From: Mucor racemosus
Taxonomy: Eukaryota > Mucoromycota > Mucoromycetes > Mucorales > Mucoraceae
Length of the DNA: 64,000 nt
Direction of reading: 5' to 3'
NCBI GenBank assembly: GCA_027405735.1
Contig: JAPEHQ010000022.1
Span: forward strand, 372,001 to 436,000
Numbering within the stretch: the first letter of the stretch is position 1; each line of letters begins with the position of its first letter. Below, piece by piece: positions 34,778 through 48,731 of the stretch. The translations under genes and the position numbers were made by a program. Under the pieces are notes generated by a model, which did no database searches, was not told the origin of the DNA, and was given only the letters and a program-made list of their open reading frames with translations.

Positions 34778-35263
34778 ACACTTCAAAGTATTGTTGACAA
34801 TACTGCTAATTTGGTTCTTGATGATCATGATTATGCAAGTGATCATAGTGATGGTTCATACATGTCTCGTCGAAGATCTTCAATGGCTACTGTTGGTGCT
34901 ACTAGAGCAACTAAAGATAAAAAAGCTGTTGAAGTAGTCGACATGGAACTTTTGAAAGGTAAGTTTTCTTTTGTTGAATCAAAATAGGAGCTAATCTTTT
35001 TTAAATAGATATTCCTGCATGGCTCAGGAGTCTTCGTTTACATAAATATAATTCCATCTTTAGTGATTGTACATGGCAAGAAATTGTTAAAATGTCAGAT
35101 GATGATTTATTAAAGAAGGGTGTTGCTGCCTTGGGTGCAAGACGTAAAATGCTCAAGGTTTTCGAGAATATCAGAGCCCATTGTGATGCCAATGTAAGTG
35201 TATTTTATGTCTTGATCAAATATACAATTCTGACATTATTTCATTTAGAATATTGAATATTAA
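33284..35263 (+). CDS. VTS1: Vts1/Smaug-like SAM-domain RNA-binding protein
   Basis: Six exons: 33284-33362, 33417-33499, 33565-33757, 33810-34958, 35009-35193 and 35249-35263, giving 567 residues. The N-terminus (about 1-130) is the conserved region of fungal Vts1 proteins, with NPGRFVNE, NWFEDLQNYERNLDEMASAT and KTATMYTLLQHSSQVQARFF. The middle is disordered, with several Gln runs and Ser-Pro-Gln repeats. The SAM domain (about 502-563) begins DIPAWLRSLRLHKYNSIFSD, includes LKKGVAALGARRKMLKVFEN, and is followed by only a few residues. Vts1/Smaug proteins bind stem-loops with a CNGG-type loop through the SAM domain and recruit deadenylases; this is family knowledge. The last exon codes only NIEY. 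It converges on the eL29 gene, 328 bp away. Confidence 0.93.
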
Positions 35264-35591
35264 ACCCTAAAAATGTCGAATAAGCAAGAAGGGCGAGGAG
35301 CGCTTCTTTTTTACATTTTATTTTGTCTCGAATATATATTAATTGTAATTCCATATATTTCCAAACTTCACTTTCCATGAATTCCCTTTCCTCTTGCTGG
35401 ACAAGTTTTTCATAATACACAAAACAAAAAAAAAATCACAAAAATGAAATATATACATAATATATACACAAACATAAATTTGGTTTTGGAAACAGCAGGG
35501 AAATTTGATTTATTTTTAATAAAACACTAAAAAGTTTTCGTCTTTCCGAGTAATTTCAATTTTAAACGGTTGATTTGTAAGAAAAAACTGT

Positions 35592-35922
35592 TTAGGCCTT
35601 GACAGCGGCGGCGAGAGCCTTTTGAGTACCCTTCTTGGCGAAACGTTGGTTACGGAGGAACTTGGCATCCAACTATCAATCAAAAATTGTGAGTAAACAT
35701 TGCTCACAGGTAAATCCCTTTATCTCCCTTTTTTTTTTACTAAATACTTACACCCTTTTGAGAACCGTACTTGTGAGCAATGGGCTTCTTAAGACCGTTA
35801 CGGTGAGCCTTCTTGACTATAATGTTTGTGTGTTTGTGTAAGTTGAATGCTTTTTTTTTTTCAAATGTAATTTAATTTTACGTACTTTGGTTGTGGTTAG
35901 TGTGGTTCTTAGACTTGGCCAT
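35592..35922 (-). CDS. RPL29: 60S ribosomal protein eL29
   Basis: Three exons: 35886-35922, 35752-35816 and 35592-35672, giving 60 residues, normal for fungal eL29. The N-terminus MAKSKNHTNHNQ, the centre KKAHRNGLKKPIAHKYGSQK and the block LDAKFLRNQRFAKKG are diagnostic of the family. It is very basic and belongs to the cytosolic large subunit. The second exon ends at GGT and the third opens at TTG (Leu), where many species have Met. Two introns in a 60-codon gene are typical of intron-rich fungal ribosomal protein genes. Confidence 0.96.
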
Positions 35923-37320
35923 TGTTACGTTTCTATATCATTATGAAAAATATTAGTTATCTATTATCGATGGATGGATTGATGGATGGATGGTTGGCTC
36001 GCATATATTACCTAGGTCAAACAAGTAGTTGAAAAGAGGGAGTTCTCTAGTTGATGTGCGAGTCTTACTGTCTAGTGTTTCCCTCTCGCTTTGGGAATCG
36101 GATACCGAAAACATATGGTTTAAAGATCCCCTATACCCTACCCTCATCCTGTTTATACAATCAACCAGTATATCTTCCGGTCCGGAGTGATTATCAAGTA
36201 GAATGTGTGGTGCAATTGAAATACTAATTTCAAAAAGTGGTTGGAAATGCAAGCATTTCTTGACAGAATCTTGTTCTATTAACAGCTAGCAGTTCAGATT
36301 GAGAATACCTCTCAACACTCTATACATCTACTTACATCTACTAATATACACCATTGTTCATAAACTATTATATTCAAAATTTATCTAACCAGACATGATT
36401 CAATAATCTCCATCTAGATGATTAAATTGCCATTTTAATCTATGAATTTCAGTTAGATTTGTAGAAAAAAAGTGTCTACTAATTCCCAACATGTTTTTCT
36501 ATTATATAGTATACTTTTTATCAAATAGCTTTACCTCAAATGTCTAAACATTCCTTTAAAGTGTACAAATTTACTGCTGTCAGCCTGTATAGCATTAAAA
36601 CAGGCTCGAAATATTAGAGGTCCGCTTCTTGATTTTTTTTTTTTTTTTTTTTTTCAAAATGATGTTTTGGAAAAAAATTAACATATTTTCGTAGATTTCT
36701 CAACAAATAACATATTAACCATACAAAGCTTATTAATTAAGATTTGTACAATTTTTGATGGCGCATCTGATGGTGGTATACATAAAGATACTTTTCACTA
36801 AAAATCTATCAGAGATTGCGATATAAAAAATATTGGTTTTTCGACAAAAAGTTTATATTTTGAATAAGGTATACTCAAACAAGTAATTTCATGTGAAAGA
36901 ATAGAAAATTCTGGTCATTTTTCACTTAGGAAAGACATAATAAAAGTCGCCATTTTTTGTGTTTAAAATTGAAATTAGCGATTTTAAGCGATTTTTCCCT
37001 ATACTAGCAAGGGCCATGAGGTCGATTTTTCGAAATTTTTTATCACCAAAAAAAAATAAAAATAAAAATGCAGCAAGTAACAACATGATCTAGAAAATAG
37101 ATTGGACTAAATTAAAGCGTTTAAAAACGACTAAAAGTACCTAAAAGAATTCTTTAAAATCACCGCCTCGGAGGTGATTTTCAGCTTGAGTCGCTCAAAA
37201 AGGTAGTACAGAATGAATCTAAAGTTATCGAAAATACCGCATTTTGTCAAGAAAGAATATTTTTATTGACAAGTGAGTTGTCTATATATACAATTAGAGA
37301 AAAAAAAAACGAGAAAAGGC
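35923..37320. other. intergenic region containing repeat R7 copy 1
   Basis: A TGGA/TGGT tandem stretch lies at about 35965-35995, just upstream of the eL29 start. No gene is supported. 36633-37155 is a repeat described separately. Confidence 0.55.
36633..37155 (+). repeat. diverged interspersed repeat R7, copy 1
   Basis: It begins with a 22 T tract, then CAAAATGATGTTTTGGAAA, and matches the reverse complement of 59465-59964. Shared landmarks are TTTTTCCCTATA, GAGGTCGAT, TTTTATCACC and GATC(T/C)A(A/G)GAAATAG. The two copies are strongly diverged but collinear. The class is unknown. Confidence 0.55.
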
Positions 37321-39357
<2,037 letters not shown>

Positions 39358-40797
39358 TGTATCTATTTTATTGTTATTTAGGGAAGAAGAAAAAAGAAAT
39401 AAATGCAAAAAATAATCCGGGGCCAATTTGTTTGAAATAGGTTAGATGAATGGGTTTCATTGGTGGATAGCTCTTAATCTGGAAAGAGATCATCTATATT
39501 TCTTATTATGCGTTGTAACGCTGCTTATAGGCTCGTTCAAACTAGCAAATAAGGGTCCGTTTTACTATTGTTGGCCTACTATAAACATGCTGGATTCATC
39601 AAAAAGTAATTTTTCTTTGTGGAATTGATCTCAACTCATAGCATTTATTTTTACATAGCATACGTAACCTGTCATTGTAGCACTGTAGTACTGAACAATT
39701 TTATTACATTTTCCCACCATCATTTTCTCAGTGGTACAGAAATAACAATCTGAGCTGTCATTGGAGTAACATTGCAACAGCAAGTCGTCCAATATGATTG
39801 ACCGAAATCTTTGTATAAAATGATATTTTTTACATGAAATGAATGGGTTAAAGGATATTCCACGCTTATTTACATAAACTTTGATTCCAGGTATAACCTG
39901 ATCTCAAATATACAGATACAACGTATGTATATTTTTTATATCGGCTTTTGTCAAAACTCTGAGCACAGTATTTATCGATATTTTCTGCTGTAACTTCCCA
40001 GCTGCGTATTACCTGCGTATTACCTGCGTATTACCTGCGTATAGCTGTAACTCTTTAATGATTGGATTGTGTTTTTCTATATTAACGACATTTATTGGCC
40101 AGAATAAACCAATCAGAGTGCTTAAATCATATAGTTTTTAACCATTTATTCCCAATGGAAATCTTCAAAATTCAAAATGATATCGTCAATTTATCTATCA
40201 GTTGTTGCTCCATGATAGGTACAAAATCCAAGGAAACATATCAAAAACTGTGATATAAATTAATCAGATCAATACACAGGGCAACTAAAGTGATCCTGAG
40301 TTAGATAAATTACTTCCAATGTTAAATTTTGGACTTTTCCAGAGAAAATAAAAACTTACATTTAACTAAATTTCTGAAATATCTGTGAGATTAAATTGCA
40401 AACAAAAAATACTATCATGTAGGGCAATTTGATTGACATGATTATACTTAATTTACTTTTGTGTCAATAGTTTGAGTATTTGACAGAAAAAACTCTTCAA
40501 AAGTCAAATTTTTTTTTAAAAAAATATCAAGCTAGATCAAAATCAAAACTTTTGATATCTGCAATTGGTCTTATTTTGTAAATCATTGTAATACATGGTA
40601 AATGATATGATGGTGATAAGCATTTCATGTATATTTAGTAGAATTATTTATATAAAAGTGGATAAAATATTGTATAAAGAAGTATGAGGAGGGAAGGAAA
40701 TGTCTAATGAGTATATTAAATTGATTTGTATATGAGATATTGTTTGTGTTATACATAAAAAGTTCTATGCTATTTGTTTAGTGTTGAGAAAATAATT
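39358..40797. other. intergenic, no gene
   Basis: A+T-rich sequence between the MTHFR start and the 3' end of the methyltransferase-like gene. Positions 40003-40042 hold three full and one partial copies of an 11 bp unit, TGCGTATTACC, flanked by AGCTG-type sequence on both sides. The ORF at 39446-39628 has no recognisable feature. Confidence 0.6.
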
Positions 40798-42138
40798 CTA
40801 TAATGGAGGCTTTTGAGCACTGAAATAAAAACTTCGGACAGAAGTGTTATATTCATCACATTCGTCGATAGCTTGAATCAGTGTTTCTGTATATTCTCTT
40901 TCTGTTAAGTTGTTAAATTTACAATACCAACGTTTTGACTCTCTGAATCTGCGCTCTGTAATATCTTTTTGAAGGTAGCCTGTTTCTTTCATTTCTAATA
41001 TATAAAATTTAAATGTTAGATTGGGGAGGAATTCATGATTTGATACAATTTTTTTTGTTTTTTACCTTCAGAGTCCGGCCATTCACCAATTGGTAATTCA
41101 ATCGATTTTTCCCTGACATTGGTATAACCTGCATTTTTTAGGTATGAAGCTAATTCGCTATTTGTGTTACGATCGAGCTTAATTATTTCGTAAAAACGAT
41201 CAGACCACTGTTCCAGAATAGTTAAATTAGGGCCCATTGATTTAAAATTTGTATCTAATAGGAAAGTAATAATGAATAATGAGGAAATTTTCAAGAATGG
41301 TTTACATGTATGTACCTTGTTCATAAATTTCTATATAACCTCCTGGCTTTAATATGCGAAATATCTCTTGCAATAAATTCGACCATTTGCAAGCAGGTGT
41401 GTTGACAAGCCAAACATCTCTCATCATAATATAATCAACTTGATTAGCACCGAACTCTTTTAACCCAGTTTCACCCTGATGAATCATGGCATTATGAAAA
41501 GAAAAGTTCTTGACAGTGTTTGTAAGACTTGCTACAGTGACAGACTCGTAGTCTATACCTACAATCTGTGCATTTGGAAATTCAAAGGCTAACTCAATAT
41601 CCCAAACAGCTAAAAATTTAAAATTTGTTTTTAATTACGTTCCTATGAAATCATAATTATTAGGCTTTGATAGACTTACCTGTGGCACAGCACCAATCAA
41701 TGATAAGGGTAGGATTATCTAATGGTATTTGGTAATTTTTGCCCCAGGTACGTTTAAGTAGATAGTGCTAAATAAGGGTCAAATGTTAATTTGATTATAC
41801 TTGTGTCATGTCATGTTTCATTTAATATATACCTGTCTATGTCTTCTATAATGTAATGGAATTTATTAGTTATAAATTTGCCCCTGTATATTATGAATCT
41901 GTCAAATTTAATGTTGTTTACATACCTGTCACGATCTCTTCTTCTTTCAGGACTTGTTTCACACAACATGTATAATTCTTTCAAAATTAATTCGCTAGAA
42001 TAAGATTGTGAAGATGCCATATATGTTGGATTTGTACCGTTTGTTGTTCTAGCTGTCGACATGGAATTGATACTTGACATTGATTGATTATCGTAATACC
42101 CGACCTGCGGATTTTGTTGTTGTTGCAGTTGTTGTTGT

Positions 42139-42176
<38 letters not shown>

Positions 42177-42605
42177 ATTTTCTAATAACGTCATTTGACT
42201 ATCTGTATATTTATCAATAATGGGAAATTCTGTTTGAATCGACTGAGGTGATGAATACAACACGGTAGATTTTGTGCTACTATTTGATCCCATCATTTCA
42301 TCTGATGTATTGTTTTTTGTAAAGATATCCAAGATGGGAGGCTTCTTATGTGATGTACCATCATTGGAATTTTGATGTTGGCCACTACTCTTATTTTTTA
42401 ATCGACTTAATATACCATGCTTTGTGCTTGAATGCGAATCTTTTCTCTGCTGTTGATAATCAGATGTCGACCATTCTTTATCAGTCGAAGAAGTCGAACA
42501 AGCTGAATTAAAGCGGTTGGAAAATGTTGAGCGATTACTTTGTCGTCTTAACTTCAATGCCTTTTTGTCAGTATTCTGATGTTCGTTACTGACCGAATTC
42601 CCCAT
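40798..42605 (-). CDS. class I SAM-dependent methyltransferase-like protein with abnormal motif I
   Basis: Six exons: 41926-42605, 41833-41845 (a 13 nt micro-exon), 41680-41767, 41316-41609, 41066-41254 and 40798-40994, giving 486 residues. Residues 1-220 are low complexity (Ser/Asn-rich, with about ten His followed by Gln runs near 170). The methyltransferase fold starts at RRDRDRRHRQHYLLKRTWG. Motif I reads LIIDWCCATAVWDIELAFEF, where active relatives have a glycine-rich D-x-G-C-G-x-G. Later landmarks remain: FPNAQIVGIDY (acidic end of strand 2), VDYIMMRDVW and RILKPGGYIEIYEQ (motif post I to III region). It resembles the large fungal UMTA/LaeA-like family. The substrate is unknown and activity is doubtful. 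Confidence 0.82.
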
Positions 42606-44784
42606 TCCCACATACAAAAATTGCTATACAAAAGAAATTCGGAAACAAAGAGAGAAGAAGAAAGAAAGAAAAAACAAAAAGATAAGAAAAACAAATTAGT
42701 TCCACAGTAATCAAAAATTTTAATCTGACATGTAAAAAATATGATGCTTTTTGATTGGGGAATTTTTGTTTACTCAGAATTGAACCTCGTTTCACTATCT
42801 TTAAATGTAAAATGCACAGATAATCTGACAGTATCTAGTGTAACAAAAAATGCATTCAATTTGGCAATGTTTATCGTGGAAAGTTCAAGAGTTTAAAACG
42901 AACATACCATTAACTCTGAAAGCTAATATATTTCTGTGAAGAAACAAAATATCAATTTCCGCGGCAAGTTTAAACATATTATAATGTGATTTAAAAGTAT
43001 GTTCGCATGTATTACAAGCAATATTATTACAGGATTTGAATTAGCTTGTTTATCTAAAAATGCATAATCATTATACCCCACATCAGGTGCATTGTCTATA
43101 GTTTTTTTTTTTTTTTTTTTTGTTTTTTTTTTTTATGAAAAATATATATTGTAAGTAATGGCAAATGATGACAGCTCTTGATTAACTGCAAATCGTTTTA
43201 GTAATTTGAACAACTCAACAATGTCTGACTACCAAGACAACCTTGTCAATCATCCGAAATCGTACGTTAAACCAGTTTGTTTCAAACATTTTGTATTTTA
43301 GAAGCAATCGCATGGCATTTATGGAAGGAATATCAATTTATCAAAAAGTGGAGAGTCCAGTCTTGGCTTGATCTATTTTACCGCCTCAAACATTTTCTAT
43401 GATGTTTCATATTAATTTGAATTACAAATACAATTTTAACTTTTCAACAGCCAACAAAATCTACTGCGTTCATATTATTCATGTAACATTGCGAATGATA
43501 TTTTATGAGAGAATGAACAGATACACGAATATATAATACTGGATTTATGAAATAAATTCATGGTATGTACCGTATATAGTCCATTTGCAAAATAAATGGG
43601 ACAAAATAAAATTAAAGTTAACTTAAGCTATTGTTCTAGACACAGTTTAAGTTAGTTTTTCCACAAACCCGGTTCACAACTGCTTTAATTAATTAGTTTA
43701 CCCAACTATATACAAGTTTTGAAACATGTAATGATCTAACTCCACGATGACTAAATACAATATTAAATTTATGAGAAATGATAGATTCATCTAAACCCTA
43801 CACGCTGCAATAATGACAATAAATAATTACTTAAAGATATGCTTACTTATCCTAATCTAATGGCCGAGTAATCTAAAAAGTTGAGATAATCGGGCATATG
43901 TAAATCATCATGCTATTGACAACGCTACAATACGGAGTTGTAAATATCGGCTCAATTCATGCTTGATTAACCCTTTTCTTAAAAAAAAAGCAAGTTGACA
44001 AATATAAAACTTGGTATAATAACAGATGAATGTGCATGAATATTTCAATTAGTCCATGTATGAACGTCTTTCTGTATATCTCCCAGTTTGCGAATTTGAT
44101 TGTTGATAACCTCGCTTGATTTCGCCGTAACGTTAAAACCACATTCGCCAGATATTCAGATCAATTTTCTTAGATGATATATACCTGCAGTAAAAAGGAG
44201 TAAAATTTATAAAAAAAAAAGCTTAAAAGAGATACTGTTTAAATCCTTCTTTATTAGATTATGGATTATCTACAATAAAATGCCATTTCTATTCCTCTAT
44301 TTATATTATTTGGTTATTGATATTTATCTGGCAGTTGTTCTGTCGACTGTCAGTTATTCCGCAATTTTCAATATATTGTTGGGTTATTAAGTTCTTGATT
44401 TACCTGGTCAAGAACGGCTCTTAAATTGGTTTTTTGAAATCTCAGTTGTCAATCATGCGTTCAGAACAGCCCTCACTTGTTCTATTTGATTCGCATGAAA
44501 CTTTTAGGTTTTTTTTATTTATAATACAACGCATTATGAATACCCTTGATATCTTTGATACATTAGAATACCCTTGGTTATTTATGGTTTATATTCATAA
44601 TCTCTTATTTGAATTGCATGGCATGGTTTCAAATGAGATGGCTTCTGATTTATTATGTGGGGAAATACTATCTAGTTCAGCACAATACCAATTTTCAATC
44701 AGAGCACGCCATCTAATCTATAAGTAATTCCATACTAACCATTTTTTAGGATATACCATAGACACCAAAAAATATGCATCAATT
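42606..44784. other. intergenic, repeat-bearing
   Basis: No gene is supported. T tracts lie at about 43100-43134. Positions about 44230-44500 match 6335-6600 of the 5.2 kb element (ATCCTTCTTTATTA, TTATATTATTTGG, GTCAAGAACGG and TCAGAACAGCCC in the same order). A piece of that element's interior therefore lies 1.2 kb outside its second copy, and the piece is missing from that copy. Confidence 0.5.
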
Positions 44785-45602
44785 GATCGCATTATGTTAT
44801 CTGCTCTTAAATTTACTTTATGTCTCACAAAAGTTTCAAAAACACGTACAATTTACTGCTTCTTCGTTGAAAACTGAGTCTGACTTTTCATCCCTGCTCA
44901 ACTTTTTTCTTCATTAAATAACACCAGGAAAAAATTATATGCAAATGTACCTGAGATGCTCAACTTTAATCCAAAAACGCGTTTCCCAAAATACCCTATC
45001 TGTAGCAATCGGTATTAATTTTTAGCGTTAATGTTTCAGGATTATAAACATATTTCACAGCTAAACCTAAAAACTTTGAGGCTTCATATCTCTACGAAAA
45101 ATTAAGCTATACTAATAATTTTTAATGATAAAACTTACTTGTTTTGAAGCGCTCTATAATATATTGCAGTATGAAAAAATTTGAGTACTTTTTTTTTTAT
45201 TCCATTTTTTGACATTTTTGTAGTAGATTTCAAAATATTCATTATATTGATCAGTATTTAGTTTACATTCATTTCATCAAACTCGTTGAGCTCTCTCGGA
45301 TCTAATTTAGTTTTTTTCAAAATATTGATTTTTCGTAGAGATATTCTCAAAATTGTGTAAAAGAGATACCTTTGCTTCCAGCTTCAATTATTCCCTTGTA
45401 TACCCTCATCCCAAATTCTGAATTTGAAAAAAAAATCGACAAATATTTCGTTTTCTCTACGAAAAATGCAGCTAGAAGGTTTCACAATGGCTCGATCGAT
45501 AGGTAATTGTTTTACGTGTTATTTCCATTACTTATTTTTAAAACTTGCTTATAAAAAGTAATATGTACATTTAAAAAACCTCCAAAACTTCAAGCGCAAT
45601 GA
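44785..45602 (-). repeat. interspersed repeat family R1, copy 3 (inverted, partial)
   Basis: Reverse complement of about 3270-4085 in copy 1. Landmarks include ATACCCTCATCCCAAATTCT, GTTGAGCTCTCTCGGATC and ACTTTGAGGCTTCATATCTC. It is much more diverged than copies 1 and 2 are from each other, so it is older. It stops some 50 bp before the left end of the second 5.2 kb element. Confidence 0.65.
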
Positions 45603-46531
45603 TAAATATTACTAATCTTTAGTTTTATTCTTCCTATAAATACGATTGTTCATTATGGCCGAACTATGCTTCCCATGGGCATAATGATCTACACATATGG
45701 GCAAAATAAAAAAATTTGTGGAGATCAGGCAGTTCAGATGAGTAGAGCAATGAGATCAAAGTTTTTTAGTCAATTTACTAAAATATATCAATCATAATAT
45801 AATTAATAACGACGATGATTTGAATGATTCGAAGCAGATGTGAGCTACTCTGGTTCAACAGAACTGCCTCATTGACGAGATATATTAATTTTAAATTTGG
45901 GTTTGAAAGAGTTCTACCCATGTTCTTCTTTCGGAAACCAAATCGGAACAATGACAACAACCTGTTTGGCGACACTAAAAATGTTTATTCCTTTGTAAAT
46001 TTCTGTTTGTAACACACAAAACTGACTGATTTAGGATTATTTCTTTTTTTTCTTCCCCACTCTTTCCTCAGATCTTTTATTTATGTTTAAAACTGCAACA
46101 AAGAGACTAATATCTTTTTATAAACTGAAATCAAGTAGCAGGTACAAGTACATGTTTTTCCTATTGTTTATTTGGAAATAAATTAATAACTGTTAATGTT
46201 AGGGCACGTTATAATATCTTCCTTCTCGAACAAAAAAAGCGTCCAGGACTTAATCATTTTGTTCCATTATCTACGTTATAATCAATGCTTTTTTGGTCTA
46301 AAGTCGATATCTACCTGGAGAAAAACTGGTGATTATCAAGGTACTGTATGTGTAGTATTTGATTTATCAAAATATGTTTAGGTTAATAAATAAAATTAAA
46401 AATTTAATCAAGTAAAGAGATATCGTTTATTGGAATGAAATTAATAGGGTTTATATACTATTTGATTTGGGGAATTAATGATGTGATAAGGTGGTTTAGA
46501 TGTTATTTAATAGTAATGTGTTATGTTGGTA

Positions 46532-47027
46532 CAGTCGTGATTCGATTTAGTGGAATCGTTGGGAGGGAGAAAGATGTCCACTAAATCGAATTTTCCACTA
46601 AATCGAATAAATCATTTTCCGTAATATTGGATCAAAAAATGAGAATAAAAAGGCGTTACTAGTTTATAGTATTAAATAATATTTTTAATAAAGGCTTTTC
46701 ATATTCGAGTAACTGAATTGAACAGTGGATAACAAGAAATTTAATAAAAAACTGAGGTAAATTAGGCACGTGATTTGGTTACTCTCCATATTTCCTCTAA
46801 TTTCATGGCTACCAGATCAAGCTATTGCCGGCTAAATACAGTTTTATCCAATAGTATTTATATTTTACTAATATAGTGGACTGGTAGAAACGAGATTGTC
46901 CACTATCCACTGAATCAATTCAGTGGATTTAGGCAGTAAAATTATTAAAAAAAAAACGGGAGATTTCAAACTGTCCATTAAATCGAAAATCCGTTATTTA
47001 TGAGTCCACTAAATCGAATCACGACTG
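46532..47027. mobile_element. 496 bp MITE with perfect 23 bp terminal inverted repeats, TA target site
   Basis: The left terminus begins CAGTCGTGATTCGATTTAGT and the right terminus is its exact reverse complement over 23 bp. TA flanks both sides (46530-46531 and 47028-47029). Internal copies of (T)CCACTAAATCGAA occur near both ends (about 46575-46610 and 46970), likely transposase-binding subterminal repeats. There is no coding capacity. The CAGT start and TA duplication fit the pogo/Tigger or Tc1-mariner group. The parent element is not in the window. Confidence 0.85.
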
Positions 47028-47093
47028 TATATCTTGTTGGAATATCGCACTGACGTATCATGCTTTACACCATGCTTCTATACCATGCTTCTA

Positions 47094-48731
47094 CAGTGAG
47101 TCGCAAAACCCTTTCAATGATTTAGAAATTTGAATGAAAATAACCATAACTTTCTCAGTTTCAATCGGAGATACACCAAATTTCTATTTTAAGTAATTCA
47201 AACGTTTCTAAATTATTTTCAAAAAGTCTGATCCAATTAATTAAAGGTCCGCAAAAACTATGCAAGTTTAAAAAATGGTACATTATTGAAAGGGTTTTGC
47301 ACGCACAGGCTTAAAATTACAATTTTGTAACCCCTAACTTGTACATTAAGGCTGGATATCTTATAAAACAGAGAAATATGCGGAATATATATGAGATGTT
47401 TTTCAACTTTTACCCTGCCTTTTTTACTAGTAGTTTCAAGCAAAATCATCAAGATGAAAACTGTATCGGATGCCAAACGTAATGACGTTATCTCTCTGTT
47501 AAATTCAGGCCATACCGTATCGGAAATTGCTCGTCATGTAGCTGTTAATAAAGCCACAGTATGTCGTATTGGAAAAAAGGCCTGTCCTGACCGAGAAAAA
47601 CTTAAAGGAGACCGACCATCTAAGCTGACTACTGCGGATATGAGATATTGTGTCCATAAAATCACCAAAGGTGGCTTGGATAATGCGGTACAAGCCAAAA
47701 AAGAGCTTCATCGTAATGTACACGCTAATGGCAGTGAGAATACTGTACTAGGGCTCTTCGGGATAATGGTTTAGGCGCATTACCTAAGATAAAAAAGCCA
47801 GAAATTAGTGATGAAAATGCAAAGGATCGCCTCCGCTGATGTAAAAACAGAATTGATTGGACTTTGGATGACTGAAAGCGTGTTATATTTACTGATGAGG
47901 CTAGTATTAATTGTTTTAACTCGGATGATGAAATTTCGTGCTGGAAAAGAGACAGTGAGGAGATAAAACCTAAGCATACCAAAAAACAAGAAAAAATGGA
48001 GATGGTCGTATCATGATTTGGAGCTCTATTTCTTGGTCTGGTATCGTTTGGTTGTCCAAGATCGAAGGTAATATAAACTCCGACCTATACAGAACTGTTA
48101 TTGATGATGATTTGGAGAAATCCATTGACGATATGTGTCAAAAATTGAAGTTGCGTCGTAATTAGGTTATCCTTCAACAAGACAACGATTCTAAGCACAC
48201 CTCTAATTTAATGAAAGAAGACTTCAAAACAAAAAAATATGAAGTAATGTCATGGCCAGCGCAATCTTCAGACCTTAATCCCATTGAAAATATGTGGAAC
48301 TTATTGAAAATCCGCCTAAACGAATATGATACATCCCCAAAAGGGATGAATGATATTTGGGACAGAACTCAAGAGATTTGGTATGACAACATAACAGTTG
48401 GGGAATATCAAAAAGTTATTTCGAGTATTCCTAATCGTGTAAAAGCTTGTATTAAAGCAAAAGGTTACGGTATTGATTATTGACTGCATTTAAATAAGCT
48501 TCAATTTTTTTTTTGAGAATGCGTGCAAAACCCTTTCAATTATGTACCATTTTTTAAACTTGCATAGTTTTTGCGGACCTTTAATTAATTGGATCAGACT
48601 TTTTGAAAATAATTTAGAAACATTTGAATTACTTAAAATAGAAATTTGGTGTATCTCCGATTGAAACTGAGAAAGTTATGGTTATTTTCATTCAAATTTC
48701 CAAATCATTGAAAGGGTTTTGCGACTCACTG
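47094..48731 (+). mobile_element. Tc1/mariner-type DNA transposon with 211 bp terminal inverted repeats
   Basis: TA flanks both ends (47092-47093 and 48732-48733). The terminal repeats, 47094-47304 and 48521-48731, differ at only three positions by hand comparison. Each repeat itself starts with GCAAAACCCTTTCAATG and ends with ATTGAAAGGGTTTTGC, an inner inverted pair that could give two transposase-binding sites per end. The transposase inside is broken. Close similarity of the ends implies a fairly recent insertion. Confidence 0.92.
47454..48483 (+). pseudogene. degenerate Tc1/mariner transposase
   Basis: An N-terminal helix-turn-helix is visible (GHTVSEIARHVAVNKATVCR). The DDE catalytic triad can be traced: Asp in VIFTDEASIN, Asp in LQQDNDSKHTS, and Glu in SSDLNPIENMWNLLK, with spacing of about 34 between the last two, as in Tc1. 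The frame is broken by a shift near 47750, TGA codons at about 47837 and 47870, a shift near 47995, and TAG at 48163. Each stop lies where the family has Trp (TGG). The product cannot be made intact; the copy could only be mobilised by an enzyme supplied elsewhere. Confidence 0.9.
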
